A stretch of DNA of 60,694 nt, from positions 1 to 60,694 of the forward strand of contig CADBEB010000022.1 of NCBI GenBank assembly GCA_902793605.1. Reading direction: 5' to 3'. A program made the translations under genes and the position numbers. The notes beneath the pieces were generated by a model. That model saw only the letters and a program-made list of their open reading frames with translations. It searched no databases and was not told the DNA's origin. Source of the DNA: an uncultured Eubacteriales bacterium. GTDB taxonomy: Bacteria > Bacillota > Clostridia > Christensenellales > Aristaeellaceae. Each line of letters begins with the position of its first letter. Position 1 is the stretch's first letter. Below, in pieces: positions 41,196 to 48,641 of this stretch.

Positions 41196-42191
41196 TTATG
41201 ATCCGGCCTGGACGGCTGTCAGCGCGATCGTGTTGACGATATCCTGCACGCTGCAGCCGCGGGACAGGTCGTTGCAGGGGCTGGCGAGCCCCTGCAGGAC
41301 GGCGTAGCACTCGGCGCCTCCGATGCGCTGGGTGATCTTGTAGCCGATGTTCCCGGCCTGCAGGTCGGGGAAGATCAGGACGTTGGCGCGTCCGGCGACT
41401 GGGCTTCCGGGGGCTTTCGACATCCCGACCTCCGGTACCAGCGCGGCGTCCAGCTGCATCTCGCCGTCAAGGAGCAGATCCGGCGCCAGCCGGTGGGCGA
41501 TTCCGACTGCTTCGCGCACCTTGTCCACCAGTTCATGCTTCGCGCTGCCCTTCGTGGAGAAGGAGAGCATCGCTACGCGTGGCTCTTCAATCCCGCACAG
41601 GACGCGGGCGGTATCGGCGGCGGAGACGGCGATCTGTGCCAGCTCCTCCGCGGTCGGGCAGGGCACGACCACGCAGTCGGCATAGACCAGCAATCCGTTC
41701 TCGCCGAGATCCGGGTTGGGACAATTCATCAGGAAGCTTGAGGAAACAATGCGGATACCCGGCTTTGTTCTGATGACCTGCAGAGCGGGCCGCAGCATGT
41801 CGCCCGTGGTATGGATGGCGCCGGAGACCAGGCCGTCCGCATCCCCGGATTTGACCATCAGCATGCCAAAATACATAGGATCGACGGCCAGCCGGCCGGC
41901 GTCCTCTCGGCTCAGGCCCTTCGCCCTGCGCAGCTCATAGAGCAGGTCGGCATAGGGACCGGTCTTCGAGCTGGCGTCGGGATCGATGAGTCCGATGCTG
42001 TCCAGCTCCGTCCCGGTGCTTTCCGCGACGGAGCGGATCTTCTCCGGATCCCCCAGAAGGACGGGGTTCGCAATACCCTCCTTCAGGACTCTGGACGCTG
42101 CCTGCACAGTGCGGGGCTCATCGCCCTCGGGCAGCACGATGGTTTTCCTGTTCCGGCGGGCTTTTTCCCAGACCTGCTCGATCATGCTCAT
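41196..42191 (-). CDS. pta: Phosphate acetyltransferase (PTA/PTB family)
   Basis: The 331-residue enzyme converts acyl-CoA and phosphate to acyl-phosphate. Family motifs are IVLPEGDEPRTVQAA, DPMYFGMLMVKSGDADGLVSG, IRIVSSSFLMN, VAMLSFSTKGSAKHE, DGEMQLDAALVP, and NVLIFPDLQAGNIGYKITQR. Its length matches Pta (~330) rather than Ptb (~300). It lies 20 bases after the butyrate kinase gene and no acetate kinase is nearby, so the pair may handle butyryl-, propionyl- or acetyl-phosphate; sequence reading alone cannot decide. ATG 42191 or 42185 could start it. Confidence 0.9.
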   Translation of the reverse strand: MSMIEQVWEKARRNRKTIVLPEGDEPRTVQAASRVLKEGIANPVLLGDPEKIRSVAESTGTELDSIGLIDPDASSKTGPYADLLYELRRAKGLSREDAGRLAVDPMYFGMLMVKSGDADGLVSGAIHTTGDMLRPALQVIRTKPGIRIVSSSFLMNCPNPDLGENGLLVYADCVVVPCPTAEELAQIAVSAADTARVLCGIEEPRVAMLSFSTKGSAKHELVDKVREAVGIAHRLAPDLLLDGEMQLDAALVPEVGMSKAPGSPVAGRANVLIFPDLQAGNIGYKITQRIGGAECYAVLQGLASPCNDLSRGCSVQDIVNTIALTAVQAGS

Positions 42192-42211
42192 CCGTTTTTT
42201 CTCCCGTACGA

Positions 42212-43324
42212 TCAGAATGTAATGCCTTCGAAGCCCTGCCAGACAGGCTTTCCGCTGTAGATCAGGGCCTTTTTCTGTCCGCGGAGCACCTTCAGCACGG
42301 AAAGCGCCAGCGCTTCCTGCTCCAGCTCCCCGGGATAGACGTGGATCGGCGCGATCCAGCCGCAGCGCTCCTCGATCCCCGCACGGATATCGTCAAAGCG
42401 CATCAGGCCGCCGGTGAGCAGGATGGCGTCCACTTTCCCGCACAGCACGGCGCTCATCTCGCCGATGTTCTTGCAGACCTGGTAGATCATCGTGTTCCAT
42501 ACCAGGGTTGCCTTTTTGTCCCCCCGGTCCACTAGGGCGTGGATCGTGTCCGAGTTTGACGTGCCGAACAGGCTGACGAAGCCGCCGGCCCGGGAACACA
42601 TCCGCCGCACCTCGTCCGCGGGATGATCCTCCAGGTAGTCGAGCAGCGCAAGCACCGGCACATAGCCGATGCGGGTCGGGGAGAAGGCTCCTTCCCCGTC
42701 GGCCCCCATGTTGCCGTCAACCATCTTTCCATATTCGTGCGCGCCGACCGTCACGCCGCCGTCGATATGGGCGACGATAAAGCGGCAGTCCTCATAGCGC
42801 TTCCCCATGGATTTGGCATGGGCCTCCGCCACCGCCTTCTGGTTCAGCACATGGGAGTGGCCGTAGCGGAAAATGCCGCGGATACCGGTCAGCCGCGCGT
42901 AATCGCAATACTCGTCCACGTTGGTCGGATTCAGGGTATAGGCGGGACGGGGATAATCCCGGATGAACCGCCAGGCCAGCAGGACGCCGAGCTTGGCTGC
43001 GTGCTCGCTGCCGCCGACCGCGGCAAGCGTATCGTTGTAAAGTTTCTCGTCAATAACCGTTACGCCGCTGGGTTGAGTGCAGGCGCTGCCGCCGCGCCCC
43101 ACGACCACGTCGATTGAGGCGGGATTGATCCCGCCCTCCTTCAGCATATCCAGGATCACTTCATAGCGGAAGGGCACCTGATCGTTCACATGCGGGTATT
43201 GCAGCAGGACCGGCGCGTCGTGAAAACGGCTTTTCTCAAACACAGACGTTTCATTCTCGAAAACGCTGATCTTGGTGGAGGTCGATCCCGGGTTGATGAT
43301 CAGGAGCCTGTACTTCTTTTCCAT
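42212..43324 (-). CDS. buk: Butyrate kinase
   Basis: The 370-residue acetokinase-family enzyme makes ATP from butyryl-phosphate. Signatures are LLIINPGSTSTKISVFEN (nucleotide/phosphate loop), GRGGSACTQPSGV, AHIDGGVTVGAHEYGKMVDGN, and LTGGLMRFD. The sequence is of the Buk rather than the AckA subtype (shorter, PV-L-QYPHV and R-Y-EVIL segments). ATG 43324 is chosen because GGAGA lies at a proper distance; ATG 43330 is too close. It is the first gene of a two-gene operon with pta, suggesting substrate-level phosphorylation at the end of fermentation. Confidence 0.95.
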   Translation of the reverse strand: MEKKYRLLIINPGSTSTKISVFENETSVFEKSRFHDAPVLLQYPHVNDQVPFRYEVILDMLKEGGINPASIDVVVGRGGSACTQPSGVTVIDEKLYNDTLAAVGGSEHAAKLGVLLAWRFIRDYPRPAYTLNPTNVDEYCDYARLTGIRGIFRYGHSHVLNQKAVAEAHAKSMGKRYEDCRFIVAHIDGGVTVGAHEYGKMVDGNMGADGEGAFSPTRIGYVPVLALLDYLEDHPADEVRRMCSRAGGFVSLFGTSNSDTIHALVDRGDKKATLVWNTMIYQVCKNIGEMSAVLCGKVDAILLTGGLMRFDDIRAGIEERCGWIAPIHVYPGELEQEALALSVLKVLRGQKKALIYSGKPVWQGFEGITF

Positions 43325-43371
43325 GCTCATTCTCCATTCGTGTATAATGGATACACTATAGCACGAACCGG

Positions 43372-43401
43372 TTGCCGGCGCAACTGTCTGAATGATATAA
43401 T
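43372..43401 (+). promoter_or_regulatory. Promoter of the second CotH gene
   Basis: TTGCCG (43372-43377), 18 bases, perfect TATAAT (43396-43401), about 28 bases before ATG 43430. Confidence 0.65.
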
Positions 43402-43429
43402 AAAGCCAGCAACGGAAGGAGACAAACGA

Positions 43430-44800
43430 ATGGACCGGATCATTCGGCATGAGAACAACGGAAAACGGCGGATCACGGCGATCCTGCTGGTTTTTCTGGT
43501 TGCGCTGACCTGTACAGTCCGGGCGGAATCAACAGGCCGGGAAAAGGACCACCCCTGCATCCGGATCACGACGGAAGAGGGACAGCCGATCCTGTCCCGA
43601 AAGGAATATGTTCCCGCGGAGATCCGGGTGTTCAATTGCGACGCGGAGGATGAACTGACCGCGGAGGGCGGCATCCGGATCCGGGGCAACTCGACCGCGG
43701 AGCAGGGAGACGAGAAACCCTACCGGATCAAATTCACGGAAAAGCAAAACCTGCTGGGGCTGCATGAAGGAAGGAAATACAAAAGCTGGGTCCTGCTGCG
43801 CGCCTATGAAAACCTGGCGACGGACTACATGGCGTTCCACCTGGCGAAGGCCATCTTCGAAGGAGCGTATTACAGCAGTGATTCCTGCTATATCAACCTC
43901 TACATCAACGACGTATACCGGGGGATCTACGTGCTCTGCGAGCAGAGCCAGGCAGCGAAAGGCCGGATCGACATAAACGAGCCCCATGAGGACGAGACGG
44001 GGATAGAAATCGGATACCTGCTTGAGATGGACAACTATCCGGACGCGGAGGAGCATCCGTTCTTTGAGATCCCGTCCCTGTCGGCAGTGACAGATATCGC
44101 CGGAACGAAACGCATCCTCCCGTACCGGGCATACAGCATCAAGAGCGATACGGCTTCCCAGGCACAGAAGACCTTTATCCGGAAACACCTGTCCGGAGTT
44201 TACCGGATCCTGTATGAAGCGGCGGAGAACGGCTGCCCGATGATGCTGAGCGAGGATCAGCAGGCCGTCCCGGCGGAAGGCGTGTATGAAACCCCGCTGG
44301 AGGCCGTCAGCGCGGTGGTCGACCTGGAATCGCTGGCAAATATGCTGATCCTGGAGGAACTGATCCAGAACTACGACGTGGGTATGGGAAGCTTCTTTAT
44401 GGCGGTGGATTTATCCCCGGAGAGCCTGTACCGAAAACTGACCTTCCTGAGCCCGTGGGATTCCAGCTGGGCTTATTCCGAGCCGCCGGACGGCGGGTAT
44501 TACGCGTCCACGTTCCAGAATCGCCTGCAGGGATACGATCCGTCCAATCCCTGGTATATCCTGGCGATGAAGATCGACGGTTTCCGGGAGATCGTAAGGG
44601 AGAAATGGCGGAGGCTCGCCGAAAGCGGAGTGCTGGAGAAAACGATCCGCCGGGTGGAAGAGGATTGCGAGGCTCTTTCCGGCGACCTGGGGCAGGAAGG
44701 CAGGGCCCGGATCGAACTGGCTCGGGGAATCGCGGATTATGTGCGCGCCCGGATCGAGTGGCTGAACGGGCAGTGGACGGGTACGAAGGAAGAGAACTGA
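43430..44800 (+). CDS. Secreted CotH-kinase family protein
   Basis: The 456-residue protein has a basic N-terminus and a membrane/signal segment (~residues 15-34), then a CotH-like domain: IRIRGNSTAEQGDEKPYRIKF opening, WVLLRAYEN, LYINDVYRGIYVLCEQSQ, and SPWDSSWAY carrying the metal-binding D. It is shorter than the CotH protein at 14017 and has no lamin-tail or chitobiase domain. A protein or glycan kinase activity outside the cell is likely by family; targets are unknown. It diverges from the buk-pta operon and is followed at 36 bases by the Nudix pseudogene. Confidence 0.88.
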   Translation: MDRIIRHENNGKRRITAILLVFLVALTCTVRAESTGREKDHPCIRITTEEGQPILSRKEYVPAEIRVFNCDAEDELTAEGGIRIRGNSTAEQGDEKPYRIKFTEKQNLLGLHEGRKYKSWVLLRAYENLATDYMAFHLAKAIFEGAYYSSDSCYINLYINDVYRGIYVLCEQSQAAKGRIDINEPHEDETGIEIGYLLEMDNYPDAEEHPFFEIPSLSAVTDIAGTKRILPYRAYSIKSDTASQAQKTFIRKHLSGVYRILYEAAENGCPMMLSEDQQAVPAEGVYETPLEAVSAVVDLESLANMLILEELIQNYDVGMGSFFMAVDLSPESLYRKLTFLSPWDSSWAYSEPPDGGYYASTFQNRLQGYDPSNPWYILAMKIDGFREIVREKWRRLAESGVLEKTIRRVEEDCEALSGDLGQEGRARIELARGIADYVRARIEWLNGQWTGTKEEN

Positions 44801-44835
44801 GCGGATCAGATAAACCGGAACGGAAGAAGGAAGAG

Positions 44836-45354
44836 ATGACGGGTATGGAAATATGGGACCTCTATGATGAACGGGGACAGAAAACCGGTGAAACCTGGGA
44901 ACGCAGCCGGGCCCGGGAGATCCCTGAAGGCAGATACCATATCGTCTGTGATATCCTGATCCGCCATCAGGACGGGGAGTTTCTGCTGACCCTCCGGGAT
45001 CCGGAAAAAGACGTTTATCCCGGCTGCCTGGAAGCCAGCGCGGGCGGTTCGGCACTGTCCGGTGAAACTCCGGAAGAGGCGGCGCGCAGGGAGATGCAGG
45101 AAGAAACCGGACTGACAGCCGGCAGGCTGGAGCTGATCGGAACGACCCGGAAGCCGCAAAGCCGCTCCGTGATCTATGCTTATCTGGCTGTCGTGAACTG
45201 TGAAAAGGATTCCGTCCGGCTGTAGGAGGGAGAAACCGTTGATTACCGGTGGGTGGATGCGCCGATATTTCTCCGCATGATCCGGGAAGAACCGGTGCTG
45301 CAAATCCAGTATCCCCGGTACAAGCCCTACCTGGATACACTGGAGGCGCAATAA
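44836..45354 (+). pseudogene. Nudix hydrolase gene with an in-frame amber stop
   Basis: ATG 44836 opens a Nudix protein of the IDI-like subgroup (MEIWDLYDERGQKTGETWER opening, Nudix box GGSALSGETPEEAARREMQEE with catalytic helix REMQEETG, ~residue 90). A TAG at 45223-45225 stops translation after 129 residues, yet the same frame continues for 42 more sensible codons (EGETVDYRWVDAP...) to TAA 45352-45354, as in complete family members. A single CAG-to-TAG change would explain it. The truncated product keeps the Nudix box, so partial function is possible. Confidence 0.75.
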
Positions 45355-45375
45355 AGCAAATCGTCAGGAGGCAGT

Positions 45376-45996
45376 ATGAAACTTTCCGGGTACCAGGATA
45401 AGATCATCCGGATCAGGGATCACGGGGATCACACGTTCACCGGCATTGCAGATGTCTTTCCGCCGGAATACGGGATGCACGAATACAATCGCGAAGAGGA
45501 AGCTGTCCGAATCGGCGGCTATATGATCTTCGAGGATGATATTGAACACATCGAGGAGCTTCCGGACCTCGAGATCATCCGCGCCACGGAGACCTGGCAG
45601 CAGGCCGGCGCCTATTATGTCCGCATTCAGGCAATGGCGAAGAAGCACCATATCACACTGAAGGCGGAGTTCGATGAACATGACGGGCCGGGTACGAAGT
45701 ACATTGTGATCACGGATCATGACTTTCCAATCGCCACAGCGAGGATGTATCCGCTGGACAAATCAAGCGTCATGATCGGCAGGGTGGTCGTTCTCCCGGA
45801 ATACCGGCATCAGGGGCTCGGGTCAATGGTCGTGACAGCGTGTGAAAGCTGGGCGGAGGAGCTTGGTTACAGCAAGGCGGTTGTGGAAAGCCGGGACAAT
45901 AAAACCGGATTCTATGAGAAGCTTATGTATGAGGTTGCAGGTGAGCCGGTGAACGGAGAGACATTCCGTTGCATCAGAATGGAGAAGCAATTATAG
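45376..45996 (+). CDS. GNAT-family acetyltransferase with an extra N-terminal domain
   Basis: The 206-residue protein has two parts. Residues ~1-72 (IRIRDHGDHTFTGIADVFPP, GGYMIFEDDIEHIEEL) look like a small beta-barrel domain, Sm-like in appearance, which I cannot assign with confidence. Residues ~78-205 are a GNAT domain with VVVLPEYRHQGLGSMVV as the acetyl-CoA loop (R-x-x-G-L-G) and KTGFYEKLMYE. The substrate is unknown. ATG 45376 follows AGGAGG. Confidence 0.85.
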   Translation: MKLSGYQDKIIRIRDHGDHTFTGIADVFPPEYGMHEYNREEEAVRIGGYMIFEDDIEHIEELPDLEIIRATETWQQAGAYYVRIQAMAKKHHITLKAEFDEHDGPGTKYIVITDHDFPIATARMYPLDKSSVMIGRVVVLPEYRHQGLGSMVVTACESWAEELGYSKAVVESRDNKTGFYEKLMYEVAGEPVNGETFRCIRMEKQL

Positions 45997-46111
45997 CCTG
46001 TACAGGACGTCGTGAAAAGATGGTATAAGTTTTTTGCGACTGTTATTGACAGACGGAAATGTATTTGAAAAAATATATTTGAACAAAATGCAACGGAGGG
46101 GGACGGCGGCT

Positions 46112-46549
46112 ATGGTTTACGATTACCGCGAGGCAATGAAACTGGACAACCAGCTTTACCACGATCAGGGTCTTGAGATTCTGGATATTCCCTGCAATCA
46201 GTTCGGCGGGCAGGCTCCGGGATCGGATGAGGAAATCCATGAATTCTGCACGATGCACTTCAACACCACCTTCCCGCAGATGAAGAAGGCCGACGTGAAC
46301 GGTCCCGATGAATTGCCGCTGTATACGTATCTGAAGTCCCGGAAAGGATTTGCCGGTTTCAATGAGCATCAGTACAAGGAACTGCTGGAGCAGATGTTTG
46401 CCAAGGCTGATCCGGACTGGGACTAGAAGCCCGATATTAAGTGGAACTTCACCAAGTTTATCATCGACCGCGAAGGGAATGTTGTGGCCCGCTTCGAGCC
46501 GACGGCCGATATGGCTGATGTGGAAGCCTGCGTGAAGGCCCTGCTGTGA
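46112..46549 (+). pseudogene. Glutathione peroxidase pseudogene
   Basis: The frame from ATG 46112 (after GGAGGGGG) begins MVYDYREAMKL and then jumps directly to LYHDQGLEILDIPCNQFGG, so the ~30-residue block that carries the catalytic Cys/Sec (N-T-A-x-x-C-G-x-T) is missing. A TAG at 46424-46426 interrupts the frame, which then resumes KPDIKWNFTKFIIDREGNVV and ends at TGA 46549. Two independent lesions make this a pseudogene of the GPx family, which reduces peroxides with glutathione or thioredoxin. Confidence 0.88.
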
Positions 46550-46581
46550 AGACAGGAACAACCATGAAGGGAGAAGACGGA

Positions 46582-47394
46582 ATGACTGAGCTGCTGAAAA
46601 CCATCAAAGGAAGAAAAAGCGTCCGCACGTTTGACGGGAGGCCTGTCAGCGCGGAGGACCGGGAAAAGCTGGAACAGTATATCGCGACGATCACAAATCC
46701 GTTCGGTATCCCGGTGCGGTTTGTGCTGCTGGATGCGAAGGAACACGGGCTTTCAAGCCCGGTGCTGTCCGGGGAAACGCTGTACGCGGCCGGTATTGTT
46801 CCGAAGCTCCCGAACGCAGATACGGCCTTTGGCTATGCGTTTGAAAAGCTGGTGCTGTATGCCTGGTCCCTGGGGATCGGTACGACCTGGATCGGCGGCA
46901 CAATGAAACGGGACGTGTTTGAGCGCGCCGCGGGACTTGGGGAAGGCGAAATGATGCCCTGCGTCAGTCCCCTGGGTTATCCGGCGAAAAAGCGCTCGAT
47001 CAAGGAAACCATGATGCGCAAGGGCGTAGGCGCAGATACGCGGCAGCCTGCTGAAAAGATCTTTTTCGACGGAGAATGGGACAAGCCTCTGCCTGCAGAA
47101 AAACAGGCAGCGATCGGGGACCTGGCAGAGATGGTCAGATGGTCGCCGTCCGCGGTCAACAAGCAGCCCTGGCGGGTGATCGTCACAGATAACGGATGCC
47201 ACTTTTACGAAAAGCGGGACCGGGGCTACTCCGGGGAAAAGACCGGGGACCTGCAGAAAATCGATGTGGGCATTGCGCTGTGCCATTTCATGATGGGAAT
47301 GGAAGAACAGGGGGATAATCCGTGCCTGGCTGTTGACAATCCCGGGCTTGAAGTGCCTGAAAACGTCGAATATATTGCAACTGTCAAAAAATAA
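46582..47394 (+). CDS. Nitroreductase-family protein (TM1586-like)
   Basis: The 270-residue FMN protein starts at ATG 46582 behind GGAGAA. It opens with LLKTIKGRKSVRTFDGR, the typical nitroreductase start, and has two similar halves with GIGTTWIGGTM and MVRWSPSAVNKQPWRVIV, the FMN-contact S-x-x-N-x-Q-P-W motif, as in the pseudo-dimeric TM1586 type. It likely reduces quinones or nitro compounds with NAD(P)H. It is close to a flavodoxin gene and follows the peroxidase pseudogene, hinting at redox or stress functions. Confidence 0.87.
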   Translation: MTELLKTIKGRKSVRTFDGRPVSAEDREKLEQYIATITNPFGIPVRFVLLDAKEHGLSSPVLSGETLYAAGIVPKLPNADTAFGYAFEKLVLYAWSLGIGTTWIGGTMKRDVFERAAGLGEGEMMPCVSPLGYPAKKRSIKETMMRKGVGADTRQPAEKIFFDGEWDKPLPAEKQAAIGDLAEMVRWSPSAVNKQPWRVIVTDNGCHFYEKRDRGYSGEKTGDLQKIDVGIALCHFMMGMEEQGDNPCLAVDNPGLEVPENVEYIATVKK

Positions 47395-47436
47395 CGGAAC
47401 TATCCGAATACGATCAAGCAGAAAGAGGATTAAAAC

Positions 47437-47847
47437 ATGAAGATCGCAGTCAGGTATTACACAAAGACAGGCAACACAAAAAGACTGGCGGAAGCGGTAG
47501 CAAAGGCAGTCGGAACAGAAGCGCAGCCTGTTTCTGTCCCGGTCACAGAATCTGTGGATATCCTGTTCCTTGGCAACTCTTACTATGCCTTCAGCATTGA
47601 TCCCGAGGTACGGTCTTTTATCAGGAGCCTGGATAAAAGCAAGATCGGCAGGATCGTTAACTTCGGATCCGCTGCCATGCTGAATTCCACTTATAAAAAG
47701 GTAAAGGCGGAGGCCGATAAGGCCGGCATTCCGATGGATGAGCGGGAATTTCACTGCAAAGGCGAATTCAAAGGTGTTCACAAAGGAAAACCGGATGAAT
47801 CGGATCTGAAAGCAGTGGCAGAATTCGCGAAGAAGATTGTGGGGTAA
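47437..47847 (+). CDS. Flavodoxin-like protein
   Basis: The 136-residue FMN electron carrier shows a flavodoxin-type phosphate-binding loop YYTKTGNTKRLAEAVAKAVG (~residues 8-20), LFLGNSYYAFSIDPEV and VNFGSAAMLNST. It is a little shorter than classical flavodoxins and typical of anaerobe flavodoxin-family proteins. It could supply electrons to the nitroreductase 43 bases upstream; that is an inference from position. Confidence 0.88.
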   Translation: MKIAVRYYTKTGNTKRLAEAVAKAVGTEAQPVSVPVTESVDILFLGNSYYAFSIDPEVRSFIRSLDKSKIGRIVNFGSAAMLNSTYKKVKAEADKAGIPMDEREFHCKGEFKGVHKGKPDESDLKAVAEFAKKIVG

Positions 47848-47884
47848 AGACAACGACCAAAACTGTGGAATGCCTGTATGTCCG

Positions 47885-47914
47885 CAGTAAATTGAAGGAC
47901 GTTTTACTGTTTTT
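47885..47914 (+). terminator. Terminator after the flavodoxin gene
   Basis: CAGTAAA (47885-47891) and TTTACTG (47903-47909) form a stem followed by five T, between the convergent flavodoxin and tetR genes. Confidence 0.75.
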
Positions 47915-47948
47915 CCACTGCTTCTGACGGCCGCGGTATTCCGGATGA

Positions 47949-48503
47949 TTACTCCGGAAATACCTGTCCGGTAAACAGCGCCATCAGCAATTCTTCCAGT
48001 TGATCCACTCCGGAGGCACAGCCTTCCCGGGCATATTCCCGGGCAACACAGGATATTCCGCCCGCATAGAAACTGGAGGCATATCTGCGCAGACACGGAT
48101 CCGCCCCGCCGAAAACGCAATCACTGGAATTGAGCGCTTCCGCAAAACTGTCATACAGGAGATAGTCAATCCGGTTATCCACCAGCAATTTGATCAGATT
48201 CCGGTTTCTCACCAGATATTCGCTGTAACCACGGCAAAGGTTTCGAAGTTTTTCGCTTTGACGGCGGGCCTGATGGATCGGTATTTCATCCAGGTCGCAG
48301 CAGTACTGAGCCTGAATCGTGAAAATCATCACATTTTCCCGGCTGGTAAACAGACTGTAGAATGTCTGGCGGGAAATCCCCGCGGTTTTGCACAGTTCGC
48401 TGATCGTGATCCGGGAATAAGGTTTCTCCTGAATCAGCTGCATCATGGCCTGCGCCACCTGACGCTGAGAAGCCAGCGCTGTCTTGTTGCTTCCGCAGTA
48501 CAC
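47949..48503 (-). CDS. TetR/AcrR-family transcriptional regulator
   Basis: The 184-residue protein has an N-terminal helix-turn-helix (QVAQAMMQLIQEKPYSRITI, SELCKTAGISRQTFYSLF at ~residues 30-50) and an all-helical C-terminal ligand domain. GTG 48503 behind GGGAGG is the chosen start because upstream codons do not fit the family. It is divergent from the Lon gene, and two palindromes TTGACAGnTGTCAA in the shared intergenic region are probable operators for this protein. Its ligand is unknown. Confidence 0.88.
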   Translation of the reverse strand: MYCGSNKTALASQRQVAQAMMQLIQEKPYSRITISELCKTAGISRQTFYSLFTSRENVMIFTIQAQYCCDLDEIPIHQARRQSEKLRNLCRGYSEYLVRNRNLIKLLVDNRIDYLLYDSFAEALNSSDCVFGGADPCLRRYASSFYAGGISCVAREYAREGCASGVDQLEELLMALFTGQVFPE

Positions 48504-48537
48504 GATCCTGTCCCTCCCGCTCTGAATCAATGCAGAA

Positions 48538-48566
48538 AATATAACAAAAAGCTTGACAGTTGTCAA
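48538..48566 (-). promoter_or_regulatory. tetR promoter overlapping operator 1
   Basis: On the minus strand TTGACA (48566-48561) is one half of the palindrome; 17 bases on is TATATT (48543-48538). Autorepression by the TetR protein would follow from this overlap. Confidence 0.7.
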
Positions 48567-48581
48567 TGTTGAGTGTATGAT
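48553..48581 (+). promoter_or_regulatory. lon promoter with operator 1
   Basis: The palindrome TTGACAGTTGTCAA (48553-48566) supplies a perfect -35 TTGACA; 17 bases on is TATGAT (48576-48581). The same 14 bases also give the -35 of tetR on the other strand, so one bound repressor can block both promoters. Confidence 0.8.
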
Positions 48582-48593
48582 TCCCTCGCAACC

Positions 48594-48607
48594 TTGACAG
48601 CTGTCAA
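48594..48607. promoter_or_regulatory. Operator 2, palindrome TTGACAGCTGTCAA
   Basis: A perfect palindrome, identical to operator 1 except for one central base, centred 41 bases further toward lon. It lies just downstream of the lon promoter -10, where a bound protein would block initiation or early elongation. The 41-base spacing is about four helical turns. Confidence 0.75.
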
Positions 48608-48641
48608 GTTTTGTGCATACGAAGATGGAGGAAAGATCACT

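Noticed and set aside
45223..46426. TAG read as a sense codon (genetic recoding)
   Set aside because: TAG ends the intact exporter gene at 34317, and the peroxidase has a second lesion, so the two TAGs are better explained as mutations.
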